The position numbers and the translations under genes were made by a program. A stretch of 37,378 nt of DNA, taken from the NCBI GenBank assembly GCA_016930215.1, contig JAFGHH010000396.1:1-37378 (forward strand), read 5' to 3'. How positions within the stretch are numbered: position 1 is the stretch's first letter; every line of letters begins with the position of its first letter. Below are positions 24,018 through 33,207 of the stretch, one piece after another. Source of the DNA: Deltaproteobacteria bacterium. Lineage in GTDB: Bacteria; Myxococcota_A; Polyangia; DRWM01; JAAZOP01. The notes under the pieces were generated by a model. It saw nothing but the letters and a program-made list of their open reading frames with translations. It was not told the origin of the DNA and made no database searches.

Positions 24018-24713
24018 TTGTTGCGGAAGCTGCTTGCGGTCCTGCTGGTCCTGGGCTCCGCCGTTGCCCCCGCGGCCCGGGCCGACGAGCTGTCCATCGC
24101 CGGAACGCTGGGGGGCACCGCGCCGCTGACCGAGGTGCTGCGACGGGCCCAGCCGGGGTTCGCCTTCGGCCTGGAGTTCGTCTACGGGCCGACGCCGTGG
24201 TTCGAGTTCGGGGCGCGGTACGCGCTGGGCGTGTTCCCGCAGGAGGAGCGGGACGAGTGGGGCCGCGTCAAGGAGACGCTGCTCGACCACGGCGTCGGCG
24301 GCGTGCTGCGCTTCACGCTCGCCGGCGGCCCCGACGCCGGCTGGCTCAACGAGCCGGGGACGATGCGCAGCTCGTTCTGGCTCGAGCTCGGCGGCGGCTA
24401 CCACTCGATCGGCCGGGAACACTGCGGCGGCTTCGACGCCGGGCTCGGGTGGGAGCTGCGGCCGCTGCGCAGCCTGTTCTTCGCGCCGCTCGTGCGCTTC
24501 ACCTCGGTCTTCGACACCACCCAGGGCGTCGCCTCGTACGTCGTGCTGGCGCTGGCGATCGGCTACGACTTCGGCCGGCTGCTCCGGCGGGCGGGCGCGG
24601 ACGAAGAGGACGAGGCGGACGCGGCGCGGCAGCAGCAGCCGGCGTATCCGCCGCCGCCGTACCCGCCGCAGCCCCGCGCGCCGTATCCCGACGCGTTGCC
24701 GGGCGGCGGCTGA
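24018..24713 (+). CDS. Small outer-membrane beta-barrel protein
   Basis: The 231-residue product has a signal peptide (MLRKLLAVLLVLGSAVAPAARA, cleavage before DELS) and then alternating strands with aromatic ends (FAFGLEFVYG, WFEFGARYALG, FWLELGGGYHSIG, SYVVLALAIGYDF), typical of an eight-stranded outer-membrane barrel. A Pro/Gln/Tyr-rich tail (about 205-231) follows the barrel. The start is TTG: two TTG codons lie in a row (24018 and 24021) behind a GGAGGAGG ribosome binding site; the second has the better spacing. It follows the His-Cys lipoprotein by about 76 bases and is convergent with the DUF4874 gene. Pore or anchor functions are both possible. Confidence 0.75.
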   Translation: MLRKLLAVLLVLGSAVAPAARADELSIAGTLGGTAPLTEVLRRAQPGFAFGLEFVYGPTPWFEFGARYALGVFPQEERDEWGRVKETLLDHGVGGVLRFTLAGGPDAGWLNEPGTMRSSFWLELGGGYHSIGREHCGGFDAGLGWELRPLRSLFFAPLVRFTSVFDTTQGVASYVVLALAIGYDFGRLLRRAGADEEDEADAARQQQPAYPPPPYPPQPRAPYPDALPGGG

Positions 24714-24721
24714 ACCAGCCG
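24707..24721. terminator. Hairpin between convergent genes
   Basis: CGGCTG and CAGCCG pair over an AAC loop, overlapping the stop of the barrel gene and lying nine bases from the stop of the DUF4874 gene. A symmetrical hairpin here can serve both directions, but the stem is only six base pairs. Confidence 0.35.
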
Positions 24722-24729
24722 TGCATCCG

Positions 24730-26262
24730 TCAGGGGAGGACCACGAATTCCGTCGCGGCCGGGTCGACGTCCCCGGGCGCGGCGGGGTCGATCGTCACCG
24801 AGGCGAGCACGTTGAGCCCCGAGGCTTCGCGCCAGGCTCCGTCGTTCGCCAGGCGGATCGCGTAGCGCGGATCGTCGCGCAGCCTCGCCGCCGCGTCCGG
24901 CAGCCACAGCGCCAGATCGAATGACCCGGCCGGCAGGGCGGCGGGAACCCGCAGGCGCGCCGAAACCTCGACCTCCTCGCCGGGCAGCCAGCGGCGCGGG
25001 TCGAGCCCCGGAAGCAGGGCGACCTGCCGCGAGGCGCCGTCGAGCGCGACGTGGAGCGGCCGGGGGTTGATCGGCGCCGCCCAGCCGTCGTTCCGGAGCG
25101 TCACCCGCACGGGCAGGATGCCGCCCGGCGCCACCCGCGGCGCGTAGGTCAGCTCCGCGACGGCCAGACGATAGCCCAGCCGCCGCTCGATCTCCGGCCG
25201 GCAGCCCTGCGTGGTCCAGGCGTCGACGACCTCGGGATGGTAGTCGTCGTTGAGGATGCTCCAGTGGAGGCGCTCCAGCTCGGCGAGGGCCTCGGGACAG
25301 TCGGAGCGCGGGGGGTTGACGTTGCAGGTCTCGCCCTGCATCGGCACGTAGAGCGTCTCCTGCGCCACGAAGCCCTTCCAGAACTCGATCTCGCCGCCCG
25401 GGTACGTGCCCCAGTCGTTGTCGCTGGCCAGGAAACAGTCGTTGTGGTGCCCGACGCGCGCCGCGTACGAGCCGTCCCAGGCCGCGGCCTCGGTCAACGG
25501 CCCGCCGTAGCCGTCCCGCTTGTACGGCGGGTAGCGCAGCAGCACGGCGCGGCTCGCGGGGAGCGCGTCGAGGATCGCCTCGAGGATGTCGAACTTGTCC
25601 TGCGGGTCGTCGAGCAACCCGTGGGACGAGGTGTGCCATTCGCCCCAGGCGCCGATGAAGCCGGCCTGCATCACCGCGATCGCGTCCGCGTCGTCCTGCA
25701 GCAGCGGCTCGAGCTGCTCGATGTGGCCCAGGATCCGCTCCTTCGACGCGTCCGGCTCGGAGTCGGGGTACGGGCCGAAGTTGTACGAGAAGCGCAGCAC
25801 GACCTTGATGCCGGCCAGGCGCGCCTCGGCGAAGCCGGTCGCGACGGCGTCGAGCAGCGTCGCGTCCAGGTCGCGCTCGCGGAAGTCGTCGAGGCGCACG
25901 TAGGCGTGGGCCAGCGTGAATCCCCGGTCGCGCACCCAGGCGTAGTCCCGGTCGTCGACGAGGTCGAGGTTGCCGTAGAAGCCGCGCTCGGGGTTGAGGA
26001 AGATCTCGTCCGTGGTCGCCGGCGCGATCGTGGTCGTCGGCGGCTCGCTGCCGTCCGTCGGCGTGTCCGCCGGCCCGTCGCCTCCGTCCGGGCCGTCCGG
26101 GAGCGCCTCCGCGAGTCCATCGACGTCGGGTGTCGCGTCCTCCGCCGTCGCGTCGTCGACCGGGGCGTCCCCGGCGTCCCCGGAATCGTCGCCGCCGCAG
26201 CCGAGGCCGGCGGTGACGGCCAGTGCGCAGATCCAGGCCCGGCAGGAGAGGTTCGTGTCCAT
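24730..26262 (-). CDS. Lipoprotein with DUF4874 and DUF4832 domains
   Basis: The 510-residue product starts at ATG 26262 behind GGAGGGACC. The lipobox GLGC gives a lipidated Cys 22, followed by an acidic linker of about 70 residues. Residues about 110-270 match DUF4874 (FLNPERGFYGNLDL, KVVLRFSYNFGPYP, GFIGAWGEWHTSSHG), a TIM-barrel-like region with conserved aromatic and acidic residues. Residues about 280-400 match DUF4832 (FLASDNDWGTYPGGE, ERLHWSILNDDYHP). A C-terminal beta-sandwich (about 410-510) resembles carbohydrate-binding or Ig-like folds. Relatives resemble glycoside hydrolase families, so glycan binding or cleavage outside the cell is the best guess. A promoter lies at 26283-26312. 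Confidence 0.82.
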   Translation of the reverse strand: MDTNLSCRAWICALAVTAGLGCGGDDSGDAGDAPVDDATAEDATPDVDGLAEALPDGPDGGDGPADTPTDGSEPPTTTIAPATTDEIFLNPERGFYGNLDLVDDRDYAWVRDRGFTLAHAYVRLDDFRERDLDATLLDAVATGFAEARLAGIKVVLRFSYNFGPYPDSEPDASKERILGHIEQLEPLLQDDADAIAVMQAGFIGAWGEWHTSSHGLLDDPQDKFDILEAILDALPASRAVLLRYPPYKRDGYGGPLTEAAAWDGSYAARVGHHNDCFLASDNDWGTYPGGEIEFWKGFVAQETLYVPMQGETCNVNPPRSDCPEALAELERLHWSILNDDYHPEVVDAWTTQGCRPEIERRLGYRLAVAELTYAPRVAPGGILPVRVTLRNDGWAAPINPRPLHVALDGASRQVALLPGLDPRRWLPGEEVEVSARLRVPAALPAGSFDLALWLPDAAARLRDDPRYAIRLANDGAWREASGLNVLASVTIDPAAPGDVDPAATEFVVLP

Positions 26263-26282
26263 CGTGGTCCCTCCGGAGTCCG

Positions 26283-26312
26283 AGTGTGGTTCGGGCGGGC
26301 GGGTGCCGTCAA
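26283..26312 (-). promoter_or_regulatory. Promoter of DUF4874 lipoprotein
   Basis: On the minus strand TTGACG (26312-26307), an 18-base spacer and CACACT (26288-26283) would start transcription a few bases upstream of the GGAGGG ribosome binding site. The -35 is good and the -10 weak. Confidence 0.4.
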
Positions 26313-26364
26313 CGGGCGTCCGGCGATCCGGCGCTCGCGGTCGCACTCGCCCCTCGCGTGGCTC

Positions 26365-26430
26365 GGGGCTACGTGGCGACCCTACCGGATCGGAGGGCGG
26401 CCCCCCTACGAGCCTGCGCCCCGCCGTGCT
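26365..26430 (+). repeat. Dispersed intergenic repeat, copy B
   Basis: About 66 bases beginning GGGGCTACGTGGCGACCCT align with copy A at 12220-12278, sharing in order GTGGCGACCCT, GATCGGAGG, CCCCCTACGA and TGCGCC. It overlaps the end of the binding-protein gene (stop at 26429-26431). With the promoter below it, it accounts for most of the gap 26263-26428. Confidence 0.65.
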
Positions 26431-27241
26431 AGGGCCGGAACCAGCGGCCGTTGATCGCGTCGAGGGTGCCGTCCTGCTTCATCGAGTCCAGGGCGGCGTC
26501 GAACGGCGCGAGCAGGTCGCTGCCGGGCGGGAAGGCGAAAGCCAGCGGCTCGTCGGAGGTGAGCTGCGGGCCGACCTTGATCCGGCCGCCGCGCGTGGCG
26601 ACCAGCCGCAGGGCGGTGACGGTGTCGACGACGACGCCGGCGATCTCATCCCCCAGTAGTGCCTCGACCGCAGCGTCGAAGTCGGCGTAGGTCTTGACCC
26701 GCTCGGCGGGGAAGGCGGCCCGCGCCGCCGTCTCGTTGGTCGTGCCGGCCTGCGTGCCGACCACGTTCCCGGCGTCCTCGGCGAACTCGGCCACGTCGTC
26801 GACCGTCGCGCCGAACGGCACCACCAGCACCTGCCCGACGGTGATGTAGGGCACCGAGAAGTCGACCAGCGCGTCGCGCTCCTCGGTGACGCTGATGCCG
26901 TTCGCCGCCAGGTCGTACGTCCCGGCCGCCAGCGCCTCGAAGATCCCTTCCCACGGCGCGGCCTCGAACTGCGCCACGCAGTTGATCCGGCGGCAGACCT
27001 CGGCCAGCGCGTCGTAGTCCCAGCCGTACGGCTCGCCGCTCGAGCCGCCCACCGCGTTGAACGGCGGGTAGTTGTTCTCGACGGCGACGGTGACGGCGCG
27101 GCCGCCGAGGTCCGGCAGGCCCGGGAGCGCGTGCGTGGTCGTCGTCGGGTCGTCCGGGGGCGGCGTCGGCGTTCCGGCGGGACAGCCGGCCAGCAGCGCC
27201 AGGACCGTGGCGGACGCGAGCGGAACGATGATGCGTTGCAT
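26429..27241 (-). CDS. Amino-acid ABC transporter binding lipoprotein, family 3
   Basis: The 270-residue product starts at ATG 27241 behind a strong GGAGGAGGAAGG. The lipobox LALLAGC gives a lipidated Cys 20. The mature part is a type II periplasmic binding protein of the polar amino acid class: VTVAVENNYPPFNAVG, GWDYDALAEVCRRI, GTYDLAANGISVTEERDALV (the usual SBP family 3 signature region), FSVPYITVGQ and a final lobe ending in LDAINGRWFRP. Known members deliver amino acids or opines to an ABC permease. No permease or ATPase gene is present in the window, so it is either an orphan or acts with a distant transporter. It lies downstream of the M24 gene but has its own promoter at 27336-27364. 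Confidence 0.9.
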   Translation of the reverse strand: MQRIIVPLASATVLALLAGCPAGTPTPPPDDPTTTTHALPGLPDLGGRAVTVAVENNYPPFNAVGGSSGEPYGWDYDALAEVCRRINCVAQFEAAPWEGIFEALAAGTYDLAANGISVTEERDALVDFSVPYITVGQVLVVPFGATVDDVAEFAEDAGNVVGTQAGTTNETAARAAFPAERVKTYADFDAAVEALLGDEIAGVVVDTVTALRLVATRGGRIKVGPQLTSDEPLAFAFPPGSDLLAPFDAALDSMKQDGTLDAINGRWFRP

Positions 27242-27335
27242 GTCCTTCCTCCTCCGACCGCCGGGTGCCGAACGCCCCCCGGTCCATTCGCGGGAACGGC
27301 CCGTCCGGCCGCCGACCACGGTCGGTTCGCCCCGC

Positions 27336-27364
27336 GCTATGCCACCCGGAGGCGGCGGAGTCAA
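27336..27364 (-). promoter_or_regulatory. Promoter of binding lipoprotein
   Basis: On the minus strand TTGACT (27364-27359), a 17-base spacer and an extended -10 TGG-CATAGC (hexamer 27341-27336) begin right after the M24 stop codon. Five of six -35 bases match. The leader would be about 90 bases. Confidence 0.5.
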
Positions 27365-27365
27365 A

Positions 27366-28565
27366 TCAGGGGACGAGGTACAGCTCGGTCTGCGGGCGGG
27401 AGAGCCACTTCGCTCCGTCGGGGTCGACGGCGACGATCTCCTCGATCGTCGCGATCCCGTGGCCTTCCACGGGCAGTCGCGGCTCGATCGTGTAGACCTG
27501 CCCGGCCTCGATCGGAAGGTCGGGCAGGGTCCCGTAGCGCTCCCAGCGCGGGCAGAGCAGTCCGGCGCCGTCGTGGGCCGAGCGGCCGACCTGGTGGCCC
27601 AGCGCGTGGGGATACTCGGGGTAGCCCTGCCCGGTGATGTGCGAGCGGGCGATGGTGTCGATCTCGACGCCCTTGACGCCGGGACGCAGGGCGGCGGCCG
27701 CCTTGTGCACGGCGTCGACGATCGTCCGGAAGCCGCGCTGCACCGCCTCCGGCGCCTTCCGCTCGCCCGGCCGCAGGAAGTACCAGGTGCGCTGGAGGTC
27801 GGAGCAGTAGCCGTCCTTGCGGACGCCGAAGTCGGTGTTGAGGATGTGGCCGGGCTCGATCGCGCGGTCGGTGGGGCCGGCGTGCGCCCCGGCCGACTCG
27901 GGCCCGGTGAACACCGCCGGGCAGTGCTCGGGCTCCCAGGCCGGCTCGAGGTCCGGCATCTTGTGCATCTCCTCGAGGATCATCGCCGCGACCTGCTTCT
28001 CCGTCAGCCCGGGGCGCAGGCGGGGGGTCAGCGCGTCGTAGATGTCGCACGTGATCCGGCATGCCTCGGCGATCCGCGCCCGCTCGCCCGGCGACTTGCG
28101 GCCGCGCAGCGCGGTGATGATGCGCTGGGACGGCTCGAGGCGCGCGGCGTAGGGGGTGCCTTCCAGCGCGCGGGTCAGCAGCAGGTACATGCCGTGGGTC
28201 AGGCCGTCGGCCATCGTGTCGTCGAGCGAGTAGTTGACCGCGATGCGGCGGGGGTCGAGCCGCTGCATCGTGCGCTTGAGGTCCTCGGAGACGCCGCCGA
28301 CGTAGCCGATGATCTCGGGGTAGTGGCCGTGGGTGCGCAGGTTGGCCTGGTCCAGGCTGCCGACGATCGCGATCCGTTCGCCCTGGGCCGTGAGCAGGAA
28401 GGCGGACGGCCAGGTGACGTTGGAGCCGACCACGAGGTCGAAGCACGGGTCGTGCAGGGTGTGGCTCTCGCGCGCGAACAGCAGCCAGACATCGATCCCC
28501 AGCTCGCGGAGGATCGCGGGAACCTGGTCGAGCTTCTCGGACACCATCGGGTCGTGGATCGTCAT
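27366..28565 (-). CDS. M24 family metallopeptidase (Xaa-Pro aminopeptidase-like)
   Basis: The 399-residue cytosolic protein has a creatinase-like N-terminal domain (1 to about 155) and a C-terminal pita-bread domain. All five dinuclear metal ligands are present: Asp 245 (ILNTDFGV), Asp 256 (GYCSDLQRT), His 324 (GHQVGRSAHDG), Glu 361 (YTIEPRL) and Glu 375 (ATIEEIV). It should therefore be a working metalloenzyme, cleaving Xaa-Pro bonds or a related amide. ATG 28565 overlaps the stop of the giant activase gene as ATGA, so it is translated together with it. That pairing is unusual for an M24 peptidase and suggests a shared pathway or maturation step. A ribosome binding site (GGGAGCAGG) lies upstream within the activase gene. 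Confidence 0.92.
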   Translation of the reverse strand: MTIHDPMVSEKLDQVPAILRELGIDVWLLFARESHTLHDPCFDLVVGSNVTWPSAFLLTAQGERIAIVGSLDQANLRTHGHYPEIIGYVGGVSEDLKRTMQRLDPRRIAVNYSLDDTMADGLTHGMYLLLTRALEGTPYAARLEPSQRIITALRGRKSPGERARIAEACRITCDIYDALTPRLRPGLTEKQVAAMILEEMHKMPDLEPAWEPEHCPAVFTGPESAGAHAGPTDRAIEPGHILNTDFGVRKDGYCSDLQRTWYFLRPGERKAPEAVQRGFRTIVDAVHKAAAALRPGVKGVEIDTIARSHITGQGYPEYPHALGHQVGRSAHDGAGLLCPRWERYGTLPDLPIEAGQVYTIEPRLPVEGHGIATIEEIVAVDPDGAKWLSRPQTELYLVP

Positions 28566-31500
28566 GACCTGCTCCCTGCGCCGGCGCCGTCGAAGCGCAG
28601 CACGTTGTGGGCGAAGATCTCCATCCGGGCCAGGGTGCTCGGGGGATACGGCTGGCCGTCGTTCTCCAGGGCCAGCACGGGGTAGCCGCGGCGGCGGGCC
28701 CACGGCGCGTAGACCCCCTCGAGCAGCCGGCCGGGGAGGCAGGCGAAGGGGGCGATGATCGCGACGCCGGAATAGCCGTCCTCCATCGCGGTGGCGGCCA
28801 CGCCCGACGAGACGGTCGCCTCGGTCTCCAGCTCGGGGTCGATGAAGTGCTTCTTCGCGTTGCGCATGATCTCGTTCATGTCGTGCGGCGCGTCGGGCAG
28901 CAGGCCGGTCGAACGGAGGTGCTTGCGGATCTGCTGCTCCGCGCGGTGCTTGTACAGATGCTCGGCGTGGTACCAGGCCTTCTCCTGGAGCACGCCGGAG
29001 CGGGCCGCGCCCAGCAGGCCCTGGCGCTGCTGGGCCTGGTCGAGCAGCAGCTTGCGGGACCAGTCGGTGTAGTGCAGCCACTCGGCGATGTCGGTGACCT
29101 TCGGGAAGATGCCGTTGGCGATCAGGTGGTCGGAGATCTCGCGGATCGAGAAGTCGTCGCGACGCACGTAGATCTCGCCGACGATCAGCACCTTGCGCAC
29201 GTCCTCGAGCGTCCGGCGGCGGGGGACGGCCTTGAGCGTGCGGGCGGCGCGGGCCAGCGCCTGGTCGAAGGCCTTGCCGCCGGCCCGCAGCCCCTCCAGC
29301 ACGTCCCGCCAGACGTCGTCGAAGGTCCGCAGCGCGGCGTCGGGGTCGCGGGCCAGCAGGCGCAGGCCGAGGCGCAGGTCGGTGAACACGTCGCCGAGCA
29401 CGAGCGAGCGCCACGCCTCCTTGCCGAAGGACGGTCCCATCTCGCGGTACGAGTTCTCCGAGCCGCCGACGAAGATCACGACGTTCTCCCAGCCGAGCTG
29501 GTCGAACAGCTTGTCGTAGAACACGTGGTACTGCCCCGTGCGGCAGGGCCCGAGCGTGCTGGGGACGAAGACGACGTACACCTCGCCGGGACGGTTGACC
29601 GGCGTCTTGCGGAAGAAGGCCAGGACGCTGCCGAGGACGAGCAGGGCCGGGATGCACTCCTTGCCCGAGGCGACGTCGCGGGCCAGCTGCGTGGTCTGCA
29701 CGTCCGCCACCGGGAGGTGGACCGCGCGCATCCCCTGCTTGTTGGAGATGACCTCGATCGCCGAGGCCGACAGGTCGCCCATCGACGGCCAGACCAGCGT
29801 GACCCGCGGGTCCCGGATGTCGAACCGCTCGCCGGTGCGCCGGTCGAGCAGGTCGACGTACTCGCGCTTCGGCGCGATCTCGTAGCGCCGGACCTCGCGC
29901 CGCTCGCGCGCCGCCGGAGCGGCCCGCCGGTAGCTCTCGACGATGTCGAGGAACGCCTCGATCCGGGTGTCGATGCCGGCGTCGGCGGAGTGGGAATCGA
30001 TCTCCAGCACCAGGTACGGCTTCTGGCCCATCATCCAGCGGACGTAGTGGAGCATGAACGAGTCCGGGGCGCAGGAGAAGTTGGAGATCCAGGTCAGGTA
30101 CAGGTTGTCGACCCGGCGCACCCGCTGCACGGCCTTCATGTCCTGCTGGCCGTAGTACCAGTACATGTTCGGGAAGATCGTCTCGTCCGGCTCGTAGATC
30201 ATGTCGAACGGGACGACGGTCACGCCGTGCGAGCCGAACTTCCTCGGGATGCCCATGTTGGCGTCGCGGGTGAAGGCGTTGTAGGGGCGGCCGAGCAGTG
30301 CGATGTAGACCGTATCGGGGTCGGCCTGGATCCGCTCGAGCACCCGACGGCCGCGGTTCTGCCAGTCGTGGACGAACCGACGGTAGACGCCGAGCGCGCG
30401 GTCGTAGGCGGCGAGGCCGCGGCGGCGCGGGAACCCGAGCCGCTCGGCGACCTCGCCGAACGACTCGCGGCTGGCCTCCCAGCCGTGCTTGAACGAGACC
30501 ACCGGCCGCAGCACGCGCGCCTCGTCGATGCCGAACGCCTGGCGCGCGAAGAACGGCAGCCCCTGGGTCAGCGGGCAGGTGCAGGCGTGGACCTCGCCCC
30601 GCTCCATCGAGGGCATGTCGCGGAAGTGCGGGAGGAAGACGTAGTCGACCCCGCGGTCCAGCACGTCCTGGATCGCCCCGTGGGCGATCTCGGCCGGGAA
30701 GCAGTAGTTGCTCTCCAGACGCGCCAGGCCCTCGCGGGCGATCGTCTCGGACATCACCGTGCGCACGCCGAGCGAGTGGAAGAACCAGGAGTAGAACGGC
30801 CACAGCGAGTGGACGGAGAAGGCCCGCGGGACACCGACGACCTTGCGGGTCTGCTGGACGAGCGTGGCCGGGTCCGCCGCGTAGTCCTCGAACAACAGCC
30901 GGTGCCGCAGCTGCACCAGGTCCTCGGCCTTCCCCTCGTCGATCTTCCGCCGCTTGCGGGCGTTGGTGTACTTCGAACAGCGTCCGCCGAACGGGTAGCG
31001 CCGGCCGGCCACCTCGAGGTTGCGGATCTCGCACAGGTTCTCGCAAGCCTTGCATTGGAAGCTGCCGCGGACCACGAGCTGCTTGTCGAGGATCGCCTGG
31101 AGGTCGAACTCGCCGGCCCCGAGCAGCCCCTCGCGGTGCTTGGTGCGGGCCAGGAGCGCCACGCCGAAGCAGCCCATCAGCTCCGGGTCCGGCGGCACGA
31201 TGATCGGCTTGCCGGTCATGCTGGCGAAGGCCAGCGGCACCGCCGGGTTCTTCGCCACGCCGCCCTGCAGCGCGATGTGCGAGCCGACGGCGCGATTGCC
31301 GACGACCCGGTTGAGGTAGTTGGCGACGATCGAGAACACCAGCCCGCCGACGATGTTCTCCCGTGCGGCACCCTGCTGGATCGCCTTGCGGATGTCGGAG
31401 TTGATGAACGCCGAGCAGTGCTGGCCGAACTTCAGCGGCGCGTCCGCCCGGAGCGCCACCGGGCCGATCTCCTCCGCGCGCTCCAGGCACAGGTCGCCCC

Positions 31501-32827
31501 GCGCCGACTCCTCGAGGAACGACCCCGTCCCCGCCGAACAGGCCTCGTTCATCGCGTAGTCGATCGGCACGCCGTTGTTCAGCGAGACGTACTTGGCGTC
31601 CTGGCCGCCAATCTCGAACAGCGTGTCGATCTCCGGGTCGAAGAACGTGGTGCCGACCGTGTGGGCGATGATCTCGTTGTACACGCCGGCGGTCTCGAGG
31701 AACACGCCGAGCAGCTCGCGGGAGGAGCCGGTGGTCGCGGCGAGGCGGATCCTCGGGCGGGCGCCGCCGAGCTGCGGCAGCACCTGCCGGATGCACTCCT
31801 TCAGCGCGCCGACCGGGTCGCCGTGCGTCCGGCCGTAGTGCTCGGCCGCGATCTGCAGCGTCTCGGCGTGGACCAGCGCGATCTTCGTCGTCGTCGAGCC
31901 GCCGTCGACCCCGAGGATGTACTCGGCCGCGGGGTCGAACGCGCCGCGCATCGAGGGCATGTAGCGCACCTGGTGCTCGACCGCGCGCAGCGGCGGGTAG
32001 GTGCCGACCGACAGGCCGACCCCGCTCCGGATCAGCCCGGCCAGCGGAGGCAGCGGCACCCCCCGCTCCTCGGCCAGCTGCGCCGCCCCGAACGCCTCGA
32101 ACGCCGCCGCCTCGGCCGGAACCACGAACTCGATCCCCGGCCACGCCGCCCGCAGGAACTCCACGATGAACCGGTTGTGCGTCACGCCGCCGACCAGCAC
32201 CACCTGCCCGTCGCGGATCCGCGCCTTGGTCAGGAACTCCCCCACCTTGTCGGCCATCACCTTCGACAGCGACAGCGCGATGTCCCCGCACGTGCACTCG
32301 CCCTTGTTCAGCCGGTGCGTGCAGTCCGATTTCATGAACACCGAGCAGCGGGCCGAGATGCGGTGCACCTTGGCCCCCTCCGCCGCCGCCGTGTAGTCGT
32401 CGAGCGTGAGGTCCATCCGCCCGAGCTGCTGGCGGAAGAATTCGCCGGTGCCCGAGGCACACTTGTTGCCGGCCAGCGTGCTGACGATGCGGCCCGCCTC
32501 GTCCAGGCCGTAGACCACCAAGTCCTCGCCGCCCATCGAAACCACCGCCCGCGGGTGCAGCCCCAGCGCCCCGAGCGCGCGCTCGATTGCCACCGGACCG
32601 ATCACCTGCGGCAACTCGAGCCGCCGGCGCCCCTCGGTGCCCGTGGCCAGCGCCCGCAGCTCCGGCGCGCCGCCGGCCAGGCCGAGCCGCTCGAGGATCT
32701 CCCCCAGCGCACGCCCCACGTTCCCCTCGTGCGCCACCCACTCCAGCGTCGGCGGCCGGTCGCCGTGGAGCCGACAGACCTTGACGTTGGTGGAGCCGAC
32801 GTCGATTCCGATGTTTCCGGTGTCCAT
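28562..32827 (-). CDS. Giant acyl-CoA dehydratase activase/HgdB-like fusion protein
   Basis: The 1421-residue cytosolic protein has two BadF/HgdC-type ATPase domains in tandem: the first begins [11 protein letters not shown] (6-16), the second [12 protein letters not shown] (304-315). Each has the two cysteines that hold the bridging [4Fe-4S] cluster of such activases: Cys 123 and 161 in the first, Cys 430 and 471 in the second. A cysteine-rich segment follows (Cys 592, 595, 599, 617), then a DUF2229 and HgdB/BcrC-like region to the end. In known systems the activase uses ATP to push one electron into a dehydratase or double-cubane reductase; here both parts are on one chain. Such fusions are known in anaerobes, but substrates are mostly undefined. 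It is coupled to the M24 gene and has a promoter at 32909-32937. Confidence 0.88.
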   Translation of the reverse strand: MDTGNIGIDVGSTNVKVCRLHGDRPPTLEWVAHEGNVGRALGEILERLGLAGGAPELRALATGTEGRRRLELPQVIGPVAIERALGALGLHPRAVVSMGGEDLVVYGLDEAGRIVSTLAGNKCASGTGEFFRQQLGRMDLTLDDYTAAAEGAKVHRISARCSVFMKSDCTHRLNKGECTCGDIALSLSKVMADKVGEFLTKARIRDGQVVLVGGVTHNRFIVEFLRAAWPGIEFVVPAEAAAFEAFGAAQLAEERGVPLPPLAGLIRSGVGLSVGTYPPLRAVEHQVRYMPSMRGAFDPAAEYILGVDGGSTTTKIALVHAETLQIAAEHYGRTHGDPVGALKECIRQVLPQLGGARPRIRLAATTGSSRELLGVFLETAGVYNEIIAHTVGTTFFDPEIDTLFEIGGQDAKYVSLNNGVPIDYAMNEACSAGTGSFLEESARGDLCLERAEEIGPVALRADAPLKFGQHCSAFINSDIRKAIQQGAARENIVGGLVFSIVANYLNRVVGNRAVGSHIALQGGVAKNPAVPLAFASMTGKPIIVPPDPELMGCFGVALLARTKHREGLLGAGEFDLQAILDKQLVVRGSFQCKACENLCEIRNLEVAGRRYPFGGRCSKYTNARKRRKIDEGKAEDLVQLRHRLLFEDYAADPATLVQQTRKVVGVPRAFSVHSLWPFYSWFFHSLGVRTVMSETIAREGLARLESNYCFPAEIAHGAIQDVLDRGVDYVFLPHFRDMPSMERGEVHACTCPLTQGLPFFARQAFGIDEARVLRPVVSFKHGWEASRESFGEVAERLGFPRRRGLAAYDRALGVYRRFVHDWQNRGRRVLERIQADPDTVYIALLGRPYNAFTRDANMGIPRKFGSHGVTVVPFDMIYEPDETIFPNMYWYYGQQDMKAVQRVRRVDNLYLTWISNFSCAPDSFMLHYVRWMMGQKPYLVLEIDSHSADAGIDTRIEAFLDIVESYRRAAPAARERREVRRYEIAPKREYVDLLDRRTGERFDIRDPRVTLVWPSMGDLSASAIEVISNKQGMRAVHLPVADVQTTQLARDVASGKECIPALLVLGSVLAFFRKTPVNRPGEVYVVFVPSTLGPCRTGQYHVFYDKLFDQLGWENVVIFVGGSENSYREMGPSFGKEAWRSLVLGDVFTDLRLGLRLLARDPDAALRTFDDVWRDVLEGLRAGGKAFDQALARAARTLKAVPRRRTLEDVRKVLIVGEIYVRRDDFSIREISDHLIANGIFPKVTDIAEWLHYTDWSRKLLLDQAQQRQGLLGAARSGVLQEKAWYHAEHLYKHRAEQQIRKHLRSTGLLPDAPHDMNEIMRNAKKHFIDPELETEATVSSGVAATAMEDGYSGVAIIAPFACLPGRLLEGVYAPWARRRGYPVLALENDGQPYPPSTLARMEIFAHNVLRFDGAGAGSRS

Positions 32828-32908
32828 TCGTCCGCCGTGCCTGCGAAACCGCTTGCCGCCGCCCGGGGACTCCGCACTCCGGGCCGGGAGAACCGGTCGT
32901 GGCCGCGT

Positions 32909-32937
32909 TCTCTAGTCCTCCCCGGGCCGATTGGCAA
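32909..32937 (-). promoter_or_regulatory. Promoter of activase-M24 operon
   Basis: On the minus strand TTGCCA (32937-32932) and TAGAGA (32914-32909) are separated by 17 bases. The leader would be about 75 bases. No strong ribosome binding site precedes ATG 32827. Confidence 0.45.
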
Positions 32938-33154
32938 TCCCGACAAGCGCGGGGCGAGGTCGAGCAGGGCCCGTGCGGAGACGCACGTCCCACGTCGCGG
33001 TGGCGCCGCCCCGTGCCGGTCGGCCCTGCCGGATCGCCCCTGTTCCGCTGCCCGGACCGCGCCCCGGGGACTCGGGACTTGACTCCGGGCGACCGGTCGG
33101 AGCAGCCTCCGGGTCGTGGCTTGGGGGAATCGGACGAAGGTCTCTCTCCTTCCT

Positions 33155-33169
33155 TCCCCCGTCGGGGGA
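33155..33169 (+). other. Small hairpin upstream of the collagen-like gene
   Basis: TCCCCC (33155-33160) and GGGGGA (33164-33169) pair over GTC, after a pyrimidine tract (about 33141-33160). It lies 38 bases before the start and may be in the leader. Its role is unknown. Confidence 0.3.
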
Positions 33170-33207
33170 CGGACCGGCGTGGTTTGCACGATGCATGGAG
33201 GTTCATG

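Larger units (their letters stand above)
32828..33207. other. Divergent 380-bp intergenic region
   Basis: This gap separates the leftward activase operon from the rightward collagen-like gene. It contains the activase promoter at 32909-32937 and a hairpin at 33155-33169. A TTGACT at 33079-33084 could be a -35 for the collagen-like gene, but I find no -10 at the right distance. No gene or small RNA is evident. Confidence 0.5.

Noticed and set aside
28607-33082. A 1491-codon open frame on the plus strand opposite the activase gene
   Set aside because: It is the antisense shadow of a conserved gene in very GC-rich DNA. It has no ribosome binding site, no recognisable domain and an Arg/Val/Gly-biased composition.
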